From contig NC_013216.1 of NCBI RefSeq assembly GCF_000024205.1, positions 3,224,001 to 3,288,000 on the forward strand: a stretch of 64,000 bases of DNA, written 5' to 3'. Position 1 is the first letter of the stretch; every line of letters starts with the position of its first letter. This document shows positions 35,918-44,551 of the stretch, in pieces. The translations under genes were made by a program, and so were the position numbers. The stretch comes from Desulfofarcimen acetoxidans DSM 771. GTDB taxonomy: Bacteria; Bacillota; Desulfotomaculia; Desulfotomaculales; Desulfofarciminaceae. The notes beneath the pieces were generated by a model. That model did no database searches and was not told the DNA's origin. It saw nothing but the letters and a program-made list of their open reading frames with translations.

Positions 35918-36077
35918 AAGAAAGTCACCTTAAACGGCTTTCGCGCAGCCGCAGGCACTCGTACTCAACGAAAATTAAGCAGTATGACCTTGCTTATGCA
36001 ACATAAATTTGTACTTCATGGAACCATGACTTATCCACAGATCTGTCATAAGCACAATTTCATGGAGCATAAAAAAT
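35918..36077 (-). repeat. Dispersed repeat, copy F
   Basis: On the minus strand: TTTTATGCTCCATGAAATTG, near-palindrome CTTATGACAGATCTGTGGAT(AAG) containing a perfect TTATCCACA on the plus strand, CAAATTTATGTTGCATAAGC, GAGTACGAGTGCCTGCGGCT and the terminal arms GAAAGCCGTTTAAGGTGACT(TTC). It lies between recO and the UbiX-type gene, ending about 15 bases before the latter's start. Confidence 0.88.
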
Positions 36078-36091
36078 AAAGGATGAATCAA

Positions 36092-36658
36092 ATGCGTATA
36101 GTTGTGGGGATTACCGGAGCCTCCGGCGCTATTTACGGTATAAAACTACTTCAGCAATTGAAAAATATGAAAATAGAAACTCACTTAATTCTCAGCAAGT
36201 GGGCCAGGCGTACCATAGAACTGGAAACAGAACATACTCCGGACAGCTTAAGCCAACTGGCCGATTGCTGTTATGAAGCAGATGACCAGGCTGCACCGGT
36301 TTCCAGCGGTTCCTTTCTTCACCAGGGCATGGTCATAGTTCCTTGCAGTATGAAAACTTTATCAGCCGTTGCACACGGTTACACGGACAACCTGATCAGC
36401 AGAGCGGCCGATGTAACCATTAAGGAAAACAGGAAGTTAATTCTTGTACCCAGAGAATCACCTCTAAGTTCCATTCATCTGGAAAACATGCTCAAACTGG
36501 CCTCCCTGGGAGTAACAGTCATGCCTCCCATGCCGGCCTTTTATCATAAACCCAAAACCATTGAGGAACTTGTACTTCACACTATAGGACGCATACTGGA
36601 TCACCTGGCTATTGATCATGATATCAGCCATAGATGGACAGGCTTATCTCATAAATAA
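36092..36658 (+). CDS. UbiX-type flavin prenyltransferase
   Basis: A flavoprotein of about 188 residues that makes prenylated FMN, the cofactor of UbiD decarboxylases. Seen: RIVVGITGASGAIYGIKLL (FMN and phosphate binding), SSGSFLHQGMVIVPCSMKTL, a family mark, and LILVPRESPLSSIHLENMLK plus PPMPAFYHKP at the C-terminus. The ATG at 36092 has AAAGG nine bases upstream; an ATG at 36083 is too close to it. No UbiD gene lies in the window, so it may serve a decarboxylase encoded elsewhere. Adjacent to a dispersed repeat. Confidence 0.9.
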   Translation: MRIVVGITGASGAIYGIKLLQQLKNMKIETHLILSKWARRTIELETEHTPDSLSQLADCCYEADDQAAPVSSGSFLHQGMVIVPCSMKTLSAVAHGYTDNLISRAADVTIKENRKLILVPRESPLSSIHLENMLKLASLGVTVMPPMPAFYHKPKTIEELVLHTIGRILDHLAIDHDISHRWTGLSHK

Positions 36659-36843
36659 AACTTTATGTATTTTTTCAATTTTATTGTTTTACATTTTGCC
36701 GAAAAAAGAGTAAAATAAATCAATAGCTCAAGTAAAAGGTCTAGTGAGGTCCGGTTCATTTATCCTTCTCAACTGCCAATGGTAAGAGAGATAAGTGAAT
36801 TCTCTGGAACCAGTTTGGGCAAACAATTTTGAGGAGGATTACC

Positions 36844-37152
36844 ATGTATCAAGACAAAACTTTAACTTGCCGTGATTGCGGCGCAGATTTTATCTTTTCA
36901 GCTTCTGAGCAAGAGTTTTATAATGACAAAGGATTTACCAATGAACCCGGCCGTTGCCCCCAGTGCAGATTAGCCCGCAAGCAAAGAAATAACGGTGGTG
37001 GCTTTAATCGCGGTTCCAGTGATCGTCAGCCGCGTGAAATGTTTTCCGCAGTTTGTGCAGAATGTGGCGCTGAAACAGAAGTTCCGTTTCGCCCCAGCGG
37101 TAATCGTCCCGTATACTGCCGCGACTGCTTTAGAAAAAACAGCCGTTACTAA
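36844..37152 (+). CDS. Small double zinc-ribbon protein
   Basis: A 102-residue protein with two four-cysteine modules: N-terminal LTCRDCGADFIFSASEQEFY...GRCPQCRLAR (probable zinc-ribbon, zf-trcl like), and C-terminal SAVCAECGAETEVPF...VYCRDCFRKN, joined by a Gly/Arg-rich linker. Nucleic-acid binding is plausible. ATG 36844 has GAGGAGG at ideal spacing. A 60-base imperfect hairpin (36752-36811) lies in the leader just before the ribosome site and an intrinsic terminator follows, so it is a monocistronic, possibly leader-regulated gene. Confidence 0.85.
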   Translation: MYQDKTLTCRDCGADFIFSASEQEFYNDKGFTNEPGRCPQCRLARKQRNNGGGFNRGSSDRQPREMFSAVCAECGAETEVPFRPSGNRPVYCRDCFRKNSRY

Positions 37153-37158
37153 GCTATT

Positions 37159-37190
37159 AAAGTCCTCCGCTTTGCAGCGGAGGACTTCTT
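37159..37190 (+). terminator. Intrinsic terminator of the zinc-ribbon gene
   Basis: AAGTCCTCCGC and GCGGAGGACTT form a perfect stem with a short loop, followed by CTTATTATATTT. Confidence 0.8.
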
Positions 37191-37221
37191 ATTATATTTA
37201 ATATTCAAATAATTATCGACC

Positions 37222-37659
37222 TTATCCTAACATCATAACCTTCATGCCCAAAGCCGGATCTATGCCTCTCATAGCATTAATCCCGGTAAACTCCATAATA
37301 ATAATTTCGACAACTAAATATACCTCAGTATCCTTCCTGACACAGCCGGCAAGTGCAGATTCTCCCTTACCAAATACGCTGTGCAGGTGCACCACCGGTT
37401 CATTCCCGTCATGAAAAATAGTCCCCAGCCCAACAATTTCCCTGCCGTCGGCAAAGCTCACCCATTCTACTTCCGGAGGAACGGTAAGTGCTCTAGGACC
37501 GGTCACCAGTGCCGCGCTCTTCAAGGCCCCAATCATATACATGCCGGCTGACTCAATATTCTCCCGCACAGCCAATTTTTTAAGTTCTTCCAAGAGGTCA
37601 TCGCCATGCTCCATTTTAACCGCAAAAACCCGGCCTATATTTCCCTTTTGATATTTCAT
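37222..37659 (-). CDS. PPC (DUF296) domain protein
   Basis: A 145-residue PPC/DUF296 protein. The core runs FAVKMEHGDDLLEELKKLAV, GMYMIGALKSAALV, then VGLGTIFHDGNEPVVHLHSV with the metal-binding His pair and the C-terminal VVEIIIMEFTGI. Bacterial stand-alone PPC proteins are small trimeric proteins with a metal-coordinating pocket; relatives in plants are fused to AT-hooks, but none is present here. Function unknown. It lies 36 bases downstream of era on the same strand. Confidence 0.88.
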   Translation of the reverse strand: MKYQKGNIGRVFAVKMEHGDDLLEELKKLAVRENIESAGMYMIGALKSAALVTGPRALTVPPEVEWVSFADGREIVGLGTIFHDGNEPVVHLHSVFGKGESALAGCVRKDTEVYLVVEIIIMEFTGINAMRGIDPALGMKVMMLG

Positions 37660-37695
37660 ATCAGGACAACCCCCTTCATATATAAGACAGCACTA

Positions 37696-38598
37696 TTACA
37701 TATCTTTATACCCGAAAGCTTTTAAGTATGACTCTTTATTGCGCCAGTCCTCACGCACCTTAACTCTGATATCCAGAAAAATTTTAGAACCCAAAAGCTT
37801 TTCTATTTCCTGACGGGCCAACTGGCCGATATTTTTAAGCATCTGACCTTTTTTACCGATTATAATGCCTTTCTGTGAATCTCTTTCGACATAAATAAGC
37901 GCACCCACATATAGTGTATTGTTAGGCCGTTCCTCTAACTGTTCAACTATGACAGCCACGGAGTGAGGAATTTCCTGACTGGTCAAGTGCAGTATTTTCT
38001 CCCTGATTAGCTCCGCCATAATGAATTGTTCCGGCTTATCAGTAAGCATGTCGTCAGGATAGTATTTAGGACCGGGCGGCAGACAACCTGCGATTAACCT
38101 TTCCAACCTGTCTACGTTGTCCCCGTTCAGCGCGGACACGGGAATCACTTCTTGAAATTTATACTTGCTATGCAACTCATCAATCAGAGGTAAAAGCTGC
38201 TCCTTGGGGACCAGATCAACCTTATTTATGACTAAAAATACCGGAGTCTTAATCTTGGCTAAATGCTCCAAAATATACCGGTCGCCGGCACCGCAAAAGG
38301 AATTTGCTTCAACCAAAAATAAAATTAAATCCACTTCCCCAAAAGTGCTCAGGGAAGTATCCACCAGATGCTGGCCCAGCTTATGTTTAGGTTTATGAAT
38401 ACCAGGTGTATCTAAAAAAATTACCTGGTAATTGTCTCTGGTCAAAACACAGTAAATCTTATGCCTTGTAGTCTGAGGCTTATCGGACATGATGGCTATT
38501 TTCCGGCCTATCATGCGATTCATTAAAGTGGATTTCCCTACATTAGGACGCCCTATTATGGCTACAAATCCGGATCTGAATTGCTCTTTGCTCTCCAT
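37696..38598 (-). CDS. era: GTPase Era
   Basis: Ras-like GTPase with a KH domain that binds the 3' end of 16S rRNA and assists 30S assembly. 300 residues: G1 GRPNVGKST, G3 DTPGIHKP, G4 NKVD, and the KH loop IIIGKKGQMLKNIG. The full-length protein ends KAFGYKDM, as is common for Era. It is part of the conserved ybeY-dgkA-cdd-era block, here with dgkA decayed. Confidence 0.97.
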   Translation of the reverse strand: MESKEQFRSGFVAIIGRPNVGKSTLMNRMIGRKIAIMSDKPQTTRHKIYCVLTRDNYQVIFLDTPGIHKPKHKLGQHLVDTSLSTFGEVDLILFLVEANSFCGAGDRYILEHLAKIKTPVFLVINKVDLVPKEQLLPLIDELHSKYKFQEVIPVSALNGDNVDRLERLIAGCLPPGPKYYPDDMLTDKPEQFIMAELIREKILHLTSQEIPHSVAVIVEQLEERPNNTLYVGALIYVERDSQKGIIIGKKGQMLKNIGQLARQEIEKLLGSKIFLDIRVKVREDWRNKESYLKAFGYKDM

Positions 38599-38659
38599 TG
38601 CTTCACCTCATATAATGATTAGGCCATGCGTAAGACAGTACGGGTAAATGATCACAACA

Positions 38660-39052
38660 CTATAATTTACAAAAAGAATTTGGCAACAATTCGGCCGCTG
38701 TATACATTATGTATTCACCACGCAAGTTAACCAAATATACCTCCATATCAGGCCCGAATTCAACCAGCACCTGGCGGCAGGCACCACAGGGACTGCAGCA
38801 GTCCTCAGTACCGGCTATAATAGCAATGGCTTTAAAAACACGCTGCCCGGCAGCAACTGCATTAGCTATGGCAGCCCGCTCAGCACATATAGTTAAACCG
38901 TAGGAAATATTCTCCACATTGCAACCGGTATAAATTTGCCCGTCCCCGGCCAGCAAGGCGGCCCCTACTCCAAATCCGGAGTAAGGAGCATAAGCATTTT
39001 CTCTAACTTTACGGGCAGCAGCAATTAACTCCTGTATTTTAGAAGTTTCCAT
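38660..39052 (-). CDS. cdd: Cytidine deaminase
   Basis: Deaminates cytidine and deoxycytidine to (deoxy)uridine in pyrimidine salvage. 130 residues, tetrameric type. The zinc and catalytic site is CAERAAIANAV (Cys and Glu) and PCGACRQVLVEF (two Cys); substrate-binding NAYAPYSGFGVGAALL is at the N-terminus. It lies upstream of era, 61 bases away, in the conserved block. Confidence 0.96.
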   Translation of the reverse strand: METSKIQELIAAARKVRENAYAPYSGFGVGAALLAGDGQIYTGCNVENISYGLTICAERAAIANAVAAGQRVFKAIAIIAGTEDCCSPCGACRQVLVEFGPDMEVYLVNLRGEYIMYTAAELLPNSFCKL

Positions 39053-39078
39053 ATATTATAACACCCCGGGCATAGTTA

Positions 39079-39325
39079 TTACACATATTGTAAATTCAAT
39101 ACTTCTAAAACGTCTTTAATAATAGCATAAAAATATGGCCAGAGGATTAATATCCAATAACCAGCGCGTTTAATGCAGCAAGCAAAACAACCCCACTGCT
39201 ACGTCTTTTGCAATTTTAATCTCGACATGAAATTCTTTGGCAATAAAGCCCCCGGCAACCTGTCCAACATAAGCTTAAACCTGACCACCCACGGTTCCCA
39301 AACCCACCTGGCAGTTCCTTTATCA
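39079..39325 (-). pseudogene. dgkA: Decayed dgkA (diacylglycerol/undecaprenol kinase) remnant
   Basis: Between ybeY and cdd, where dgkA normally lies, the minus strand encodes DgkA-like fragments in shifting frames. FHVEIKIAKDVA (compare the family's FHPLAKIAKDVAAGAVLL) is followed by a frameshift to VLLAALNALVIGY and a second shift to LILWPYFYAIIKDVLEVL with a stop at 39079. The N-terminal two thirds are largely deleted; the remnant is about 247 bases against about 360 for an intact gene. At least two indels and the deletion make function impossible as a normal kinase. The cell must have another copy or do without. Confidence 0.72.
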
Positions 39326-39328
39326 ATA

Positions 39329-39793
39329 CTACCGTCTTGGCAAATCCATCCTTGACATAGCTTCTTCTTCCTTAGATCTCATAATAACCCTGTCCTCCTC
39401 TTCGATATGATCATAAGCAAGAAGATGCAAAACACCGTGCACTGTGAGAAAGGCTGCTTCACGCTCAAAACTATGCCCGTATTCCTCAGCCTGCCGCTCT
39501 GCTGTTTCCAGTGAGATAATTACATCTCCCAGAAGTTCTTCCGCCTCCTCTGCTGCTTGCAGCTGTTCACCTTCGTTTTGGGCAAAGGAGAGCACGTCGG
39601 TCGGCCTGTCAACACCACGGTAATCACGGTTTAACTCGTGAATGTACCGGTCATCCGTTAAAACCAGACTTACCTCTCCCTGTCCGGTATATCCGGCAAC
39701 CTGCATAGCAGTTTCCGCCGCCTTTTCCAGCAGATCCAGCAGGCCGTCAGTGATTTTAAACTTTTCCTGTAAGTTGTTTAGGAACACTGTCAC
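39329..39793 (-). CDS. ybeY: Endoribonuclease YbeY
   Basis: Zinc-dependent endoribonuclease in 16S rRNA 3' maturation and ribosome quality control. 154 residues, with the metal site HGVLHLLAYDHIEEEDR (H-x3-H-x5-H) and the preceding RPTDVLSFAQNEGE. The start GTG 39793 lies inside the 3' end of the yqfF-type gene (38-base overlap), with AAAGG upstream, so translation is probably coupled. Downstream is the decayed dgkA. Confidence 0.95.
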   Translation of the reverse strand: MTVFLNNLQEKFKITDGLLDLLEKAAETAMQVAGYTGQGEVSLVLTDDRYIHELNRDYRGVDRPTDVLSFAQNEGEQLQAAEEAEELLGDVIISLETAERQAEEYGHSFEREAAFLTVHGVLHLLAYDHIEEEDRVIMRSKEEEAMSRMDLPRR

Positions 39794-41933
39794 GTTTTGC
39801 CTTTCTCCTCTCCATTTCCTTACTCATGTCAGGATACTCAATACGGGTATGGAAAATACCTGACAATACCCGGCTAAAGGCATTTGCTATAATATCCAAA
39901 TCCTTTAGAGTTAAATCACACTCATCCAGCTGACCGTCCATAAGTTTATCCTTAATAATTTTTCTAACCAAGCCTTCAATCTTGCCCGGTGTTCTGTTTT
40001 GCAAAGCCCTTACCGCCGCCTCAACCGAATCCGAAAGCATAACTATAGCAGCCTCTTTAGTCTGAGGTTTTTTACTCTCATAACGATAATCTTCTTCATT
40101 AACAGATTCAGTCTTATCATTTTCCAGCGCCTTATTATAAAAATAAGTAATCAGCGTGGTCCCGTGATGCTGTTCAATGATATCGACAATACCTTTAGGC
40201 AATTTATTCTCCCTGGCCAATTCCACACCATCTTTGACATGAGAAGTAAGTATAAGCGTACTCAAACTGGGGGCGATCTTTTCATGAGGATTTTCGCCAC
40301 CCAACTGGTTTTCTATGAAAAAACATGGCCGCTTAATCTTTCCTATATCATGATAATAGGCACCTACCCTGACCATCAGAGAATCACCGCCCACCGCGTC
40401 AGCTGCCGATTCAGCCAGGTTGCCCACTAAAATACTGTGATGATAAGTTCCGGGAGCCTCTGTCAACAGTTTTTTCAACAGAACATTGTTAGGATTGGAG
40501 AGCTCCAGCAGCCTTACAGCAGAGGTTATGCCAAAAGTACTCTCCAGATAAGGCAATGCCCCGTTAGTCAGCACTGAACACAGAATACCGTTAATTAAGC
40601 CTAAAATAAGACTCGAGCTTACCACCAGACCAAAAGGCGTCTCAGACATCAAGCCAACAGTAAAAATTGCCAGTATATTAGCCAGGCTGGTATACATACC
40701 GGACCGCACCAAATCACCCCGCTGGCTAAGCTTGGAAACACTGTAAACGCCGGTTATACCTCCCAGCATGCCTACCAGGCCAAAACGAATCTGCCCACCG
40801 GTCATAATAGCCAAAAACAGGCTCATCACTGCCACCACTAACACCGCCAGGCGGGAATCCAGCAAAATAGCGATCAACATACCGGCAGAGGCCAGAGGCG
40901 CCATATAACCTAAAAGCGCTCCTAATTCCGGCCACTGAGTTATATTTATCGATATTATACCTTTACTGACAGCCAGCACTACTACTACTATAATACCAAT
41001 TAAATAAAGATGACCGGGATTTTTATAAATTTCTCTGTTTTGCTGGTAAAGATAAAACATCACCACAGTAAACATCAAACCAACCAAAAATGCAGTCCCC
41101 AAAACTACAGTATAGGGTACAGACTGTCTGGAATAACCAAGTGCCTCCAGCTTAGCCATGTGCTGGTCGGTAACAATCTCACCTTCCCCGATAATCTTTT
41201 CTCCTTCTTTTACTCCTATGATAATCGGAGATACAGACTCTATGGCAGCTCTTTTTAAGCGCTGAGTTTCTTCAGTATTAACAAAGGCATTTGGTCTCAT
41301 ATACTTGTTTATGATTTCTCTGGCTAAAACTTGATAAGGCTTAGACAGCTTAAGATTATCTACGTCACTGGAGAGCTTAGTCTTTACCGTTTCCAGATTA
41401 TCCTGAGTCACCTGCTCAGGCTCCTCCATGACATCGCTGACCAGACTGTTTAAACCGCTCTCCAGTCTGGTTAAACTTTCCGGCTCCGATTGAGCCAACA
41501 CGGCCAGGTTCTCATCCGATAAAACAAAAGGCAAAGTGTTTTTTATACGTTTAATTTTTTCCTCTTCATTTAATGAACCGTTAGCCAAAATAATTTTCAG
41601 AGCTGCCAGCAAACTGCTTATATCCCTCTGCACAGCTGTAATTATCTGAGGATCACGCATATATTGATTGGGTACTGACTCAACAGCTCTTCGCCTGGCT
41701 TCTTCAGTTTTTATCCTGTCTTCAAAAGTTATGCTGCGAGACGCCTTAATAGTCAGCGGTGATACCTGGCCTACCTGCATATTCAGACGGTGTGGGAATA
41801 CATCCACCGATATAATAAAAGTTAACGCAACCAGAAACAATATAGCAGCTAAGCTCCTGCGCACCTTACGCTGCTTCATCAAGAAAGACAACCAACCAGC
41901 CAATTTAGATCTAAATTTTCTTAGAGGAAGCAT
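39756..41933 (-). CDS. 7TM-HD phosphodiesterase, PgpH/YqfF type
   Basis: Membrane-bound cyclic di-AMP phosphodiesterase candidate. 725 residues: an N-terminal membrane segment and extracellular 7TMR-HDED domain (about 50-280), seven membrane helices (about 285-480, starting YTVVLGTAFLVGLMFTVVMF), and a cytoplasmic HD domain with HHSILVGNLAESAADAVG, YYHDIGKIKRP and HHGTTL. This is the full PgpH architecture, and PgpH of Listeria hydrolyses c-di-AMP. The phoH-yqfF-ybeY neighbourhood matches B. subtilis. Substrate by family knowledge only. Confidence 0.93.
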   Translation of the reverse strand: MLPLRKFRSKLAGWLSFLMKQRKVRRSLAAILFLVALTFIISVDVFPHRLNMQVGQVSPLTIKASRSITFEDRIKTEEARRRAVESVPNQYMRDPQIITAVQRDISSLLAALKIILANGSLNEEEKIKRIKNTLPFVLSDENLAVLAQSEPESLTRLESGLNSLVSDVMEEPEQVTQDNLETVKTKLSSDVDNLKLSKPYQVLAREIINKYMRPNAFVNTEETQRLKRAAIESVSPIIIGVKEGEKIIGEGEIVTDQHMAKLEALGYSRQSVPYTVVLGTAFLVGLMFTVVMFYLYQQNREIYKNPGHLYLIGIIVVVVLAVSKGIISINITQWPELGALLGYMAPLASAGMLIAILLDSRLAVLVVAVMSLFLAIMTGGQIRFGLVGMLGGITGVYSVSKLSQRGDLVRSGMYTSLANILAIFTVGLMSETPFGLVVSSSLILGLINGILCSVLTNGALPYLESTFGITSAVRLLELSNPNNVLLKKLLTEAPGTYHHSILVGNLAESAADAVGGDSLMVRVGAYYHDIGKIKRPCFFIENQLGGENPHEKIAPSLSTLILTSHVKDGVELARENKLPKGIVDIIEQHHGTTLITYFYNKALENDKTESVNEEDYRYESKKPQTKEAAIVMLSDSVEAAVRALQNRTPGKIEGLVRKIIKDKLMDGQLDECDLTLKDLDIIANAFSRVLSGIFHTRIEYPDMSKEMERRKAKRDSVPKQLTGKV

Positions 41934-41938
41934 CTATT

Positions 41939-42913
41939 TCACTCCTCTTTGGCTTGCAACTGTTCTCCATCGTAAGCCTGAATGATTTTTTCTACCAGCG
42001 GGTGCCTGATAATATCCGCACCGCTTAAATACTGAAAACTCAAGCCATTAATCTCGCTCAACAGCCGCCTGGCCTCTTTTAAACCTGAAACCTGGCCTTT
42101 GGGCAAATCCACCTGGGTAATATCCCCGGTAATTATCGCCTTAGACCCAAACCCCATGCGTGTTAAAAACATTTTCATCTGCTCCGGGGTAGTATTCTGC
42201 GCCTCATCCAGTATAATAAAACAATCCTCCAAAGTCCTCCCCCTCATATAGGCTAAAGGGGCAATTTCAATAACCTGTCGCTCCATATATTTCTGCGTGA
42301 CATCCAAACCAAGCACATCATAGAGGCTGTCATAGAGAGGCCGCAGGTAGGGATCTATTTTCTCCTGTAAATCCCCCGGTAAAAAACCCAGCTTCTCTCC
42401 TGCCTCTACAGCCGGGCGGGTCAGTACCAAGCGGGTTATCTCTTTATTGCGCAGGGCCTTGACAGCCATAACCACCGCCAAATAAGTCTTTCCCGTACCT
42501 GCCGGACCCACTCCAAAAACTATATCATTTTTTTCTATTGCTTCAATATACTTCTTTTGGCCTATTGTCTTAGGCTTAATTTGTTTACCCCTGTAGGTCA
42601 CCATAATCACATCTTTGGCCAGTGCTATAAGAGCATTTTTTTGCCCGCTTTGTACGGCTTTCAAGACATAATTAATATCTCTTAAGGTTACCCGGTTGCC
42701 GGCCCGGTAAAAGTTTTTAAGTTGACTGAAAACCTCCTGCGCGTAACTAACCTGTGTAGCCGCACCGCTGATCACCAACTCCTCACCCCGCACAACCACC
42801 TTCACCATCAAAGCTTTTTCTATAGTCACCAGATTTTCATCATTTCTGCCAAAGATTTCACTTAAAGCGCCAATATCGTCAAGTATAACTCTAGCTTCAA
42901 TTTGCTCAGTCAA
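41939..42913 (-). CDS. phoH: PhoH-like ATPase (YbeZ)
   Basis: A 324-residue PhoH/YbeZ ATPase, functionally linked with YbeY and RNA metabolism. Walker A GVGPAGTGKTYLAV is near residue 126, Walker B FIILDEAQN near 235, with LTRPAVEAGEKLGFLPGDLQ and ITGDITQVDLPKG typical of the family; an N-terminal KH-like part precedes. Its stop is five bases before the yqfF start, so the genes are translated from one transcript. Confidence 0.95.
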   Translation of the reverse strand: MTEQIEARVILDDIGALSEIFGRNDENLVTIEKALMVKVVVRGEELVISGAATQVSYAQEVFSQLKNFYRAGNRVTLRDINYVLKAVQSGQKNALIALAKDVIMVTYRGKQIKPKTIGQKKYIEAIEKNDIVFGVGPAGTGKTYLAVVMAVKALRNKEITRLVLTRPAVEAGEKLGFLPGDLQEKIDPYLRPLYDSLYDVLGLDVTQKYMERQVIEIAPLAYMRGRTLEDCFIILDEAQNTTPEQMKMFLTRMGFGSKAIITGDITQVDLPKGQVSGLKEARRLLSEINGLSFQYLSGADIIRHPLVEKIIQAYDGEQLQAKEE

Positions 42914-42931
42914 AAGTGCTTGAAACCTCCT

Positions 42932-44194
42932 CTATTCAGGCTTAAAAGTTCTTTTCTCGCTTATATCCTCCAAAGTTTCCACAGAAACATTTACACGCAC
43001 CAGATTCTTATCCCTACTGCCGGCGCTTGCCTCCTCAACCTTGCGTTTTTGCATTACCGCATTGGCCGGAAGCTGCTTAACAATTTTTTCCATAGCCCTT
43101 CGCTCAGCCAAAATTTTCGCCCCCGCGCGACCCCTTTCCTCCTTGAAGTCCACTATTTCAAAATACTTTAATGTCACTATTTCGACGGGCAAATTAATAT
43201 TCCTCCATGAAGGTAATTTTTTAACCCGGGAACTTACCTTATATTGTTTGAAGGGGATTTTTTGTTTTCCCATTAAAATTATTTCCTTAGCACCGATTTT
43301 AATACCGAAACGGCTGACAGTTTTTCCCGTAGCTTTTTGACCCTGCTCAATAATGGCAGCCTCAGCACTGCTTTCATACCATACTCTGGCCCGCACCGTA
43401 CCCTTAGCGTGTACAATCTTCGGCTCACCGGACTCTTTTTCCAATAGCTCCTTTTGTTCGCTGGACAGAGGCTGCTCCGGTATTTCTTTTTCTTTTAAAG
43501 TAGGAGGAATCACCCCGGAAATGAGTATCTGCCCGGCAAATACCGTATCACCTTCTTTAACCAGAGGATTACCGACCAAAACCAATACTTCTTTAACCAA
43601 ACCTTCTTTTGAGGCTACAATATGAGCAGGTTGATTTTCAGAGGTTTCAGGCAACTTTTTCTCTACAATTTCAATTATAGCTTTTGTTCCTTTGATTTCA
43701 ATGCCCGTCCAGCTAATTTCCGGCAGTTGTTCACGAATATCTCTTTCAAATTCGGCTGTATCAAGATTCCATTTTAAGACGCCTCTTTTTAGACCCGCAT
43801 TTTTTGCCGCTCGCAATACTGCTTCATTACTGATCTTACTTGTTCCGGTCACTTCAATGAACCAGATAAAGGAAGTTAAACTGTAAAGAGAAACAACAAA
43901 TATAATGGCCCCGGCCAGCAACATTTTTCGCCGTTTAAGGCGTGCGGCCAGAAAAGGCATCCCCGCACGCTCTTGAAAATAAAACCTGCTGCCTGTCTGC
44001 CTGGCAATATGACGCAAAGGATTGATCGCGCTCAACCTGACCTTCACCCGAACCCTGTCACCTTCCAACCTGGTTATATCCCACAAATAAATCCCCCGGC
44101 TGACAGCCATATTTATAAATTTCTCCAAACTCTCACCCCGCACCACCAGCGAAACATGGCCTATCAAAAAAGATAAAAGCTTAAATAGAAACAT
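42932..44194 (-). CDS. yqfD: Sporulation protein YqfD
   Basis: Membrane protein of the YqfD/stage IV sporulation family, expressed in the mother cell (sigma-E) in B. subtilis. About 420 residues from ATG 44194, which has GGGAGGTG upstream. The N-terminal part LSFLIGHVSLVVRGESLEKF and RGIYLWDITRLEG is characteristic; one membrane span (LLAGAIIFVVSLYSLTSFIW) precedes a POTRA/FtsQ-like region and a large extracytoplasmic domain. The yqfC-yqfD-phoH-yqfF order is conserved in spore formers. Confidence 0.95.
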   Translation of the reverse strand: MFLFKLLSFLIGHVSLVVRGESLEKFINMAVSRGIYLWDITRLEGDRVRVKVRLSAINPLRHIARQTGSRFYFQERAGMPFLAARLKRRKMLLAGAIIFVVSLYSLTSFIWFIEVTGTSKISNEAVLRAAKNAGLKRGVLKWNLDTAEFERDIREQLPEISWTGIEIKGTKAIIEIVEKKLPETSENQPAHIVASKEGLVKEVLVLVGNPLVKEGDTVFAGQILISGVIPPTLKEKEIPEQPLSSEQKELLEKESGEPKIVHAKGTVRARVWYESSAEAAIIEQGQKATGKTVSRFGIKIGAKEIILMGKQKIPFKQYKVSSRVKKLPSWRNINLPVEIVTLKYFEIVDFKEERGRAGAKILAERRAMEKIVKQLPANAVMQKRKVEEASAGSRDKNLVRVNVSVETLEDISEKRTFKPE

Positions 44195-44256
44195 ACCGGC
44201 ACCTCCCAACACAGGTAAAAATTTAGAAAAACTGTAGAAATTCAAAAGCATATTGA

Positions 44257-44544
44257 TTATAATTGCATAAAATTCAAACTGCTTATCTTGCCTTCAATAC
44301 ATATCTCATCCAACAAAATATTCCGGAGTATAAGACTCTCTCCTGTTATCACTACTTCCCCGTAGCCCACATTCACCCGCATCAATTGAGGAGAATACTC
44401 TACAATACCTTTGTGGTTTTCAATAAAGACTTGCAAATTACCCACCATTATAATTTTAGGCAAGTCCAAAACAATATCATTGGGAATTTCCAATAAATCG
44501 GAAACCTGCTGTTTAAACTTTTTCTTAATCTTGTTCCAGGACAT
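44257..44544 (-). CDS. yqfC: Sporulation protein YqfC
   Basis: Small (95-residue) sporulation protein of the YabP/YqfC family, sigma-E regulated in B. subtilis. MSWNKIKKKFKQQVSDLLEI, then PKIIMVGNLQVFIENHKGIV and VGYGEVVITGESL match the family. ATG 44544 has AAGGAGGG at good spacing; a much longer frame is open upstream but has no ribosome site. A hairpin covering the ribosome site and a sigma-E-like CATAAGAAT in its loop lie directly upstream. yqfD follows. Confidence 0.92.
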   Translation of the reverse strand: MSWNKIKKKFKQQVSDLLEIPNDIVLDLPKIIMVGNLQVFIENHKGIVEYSPQLMRVNVGYGEVVITGESLILRNILLDEICIEGKISSLNFMQL

Positions 44545-44551
44545 AAAAAAT

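Noticed and set aside
35918-36077. TTATCCACA DnaA boxes suggesting a replication origin
   Set aside because: The boxes occur singly inside dispersed repeats, with no dnaA, dnaN or box cluster nearby.
39173-39355. Plus-strand open frame between cdd and ybeY
   Set aside because: The opposite strand carries recognisable DgkA fragments; the plus frame is a shadow with no ribosome site.
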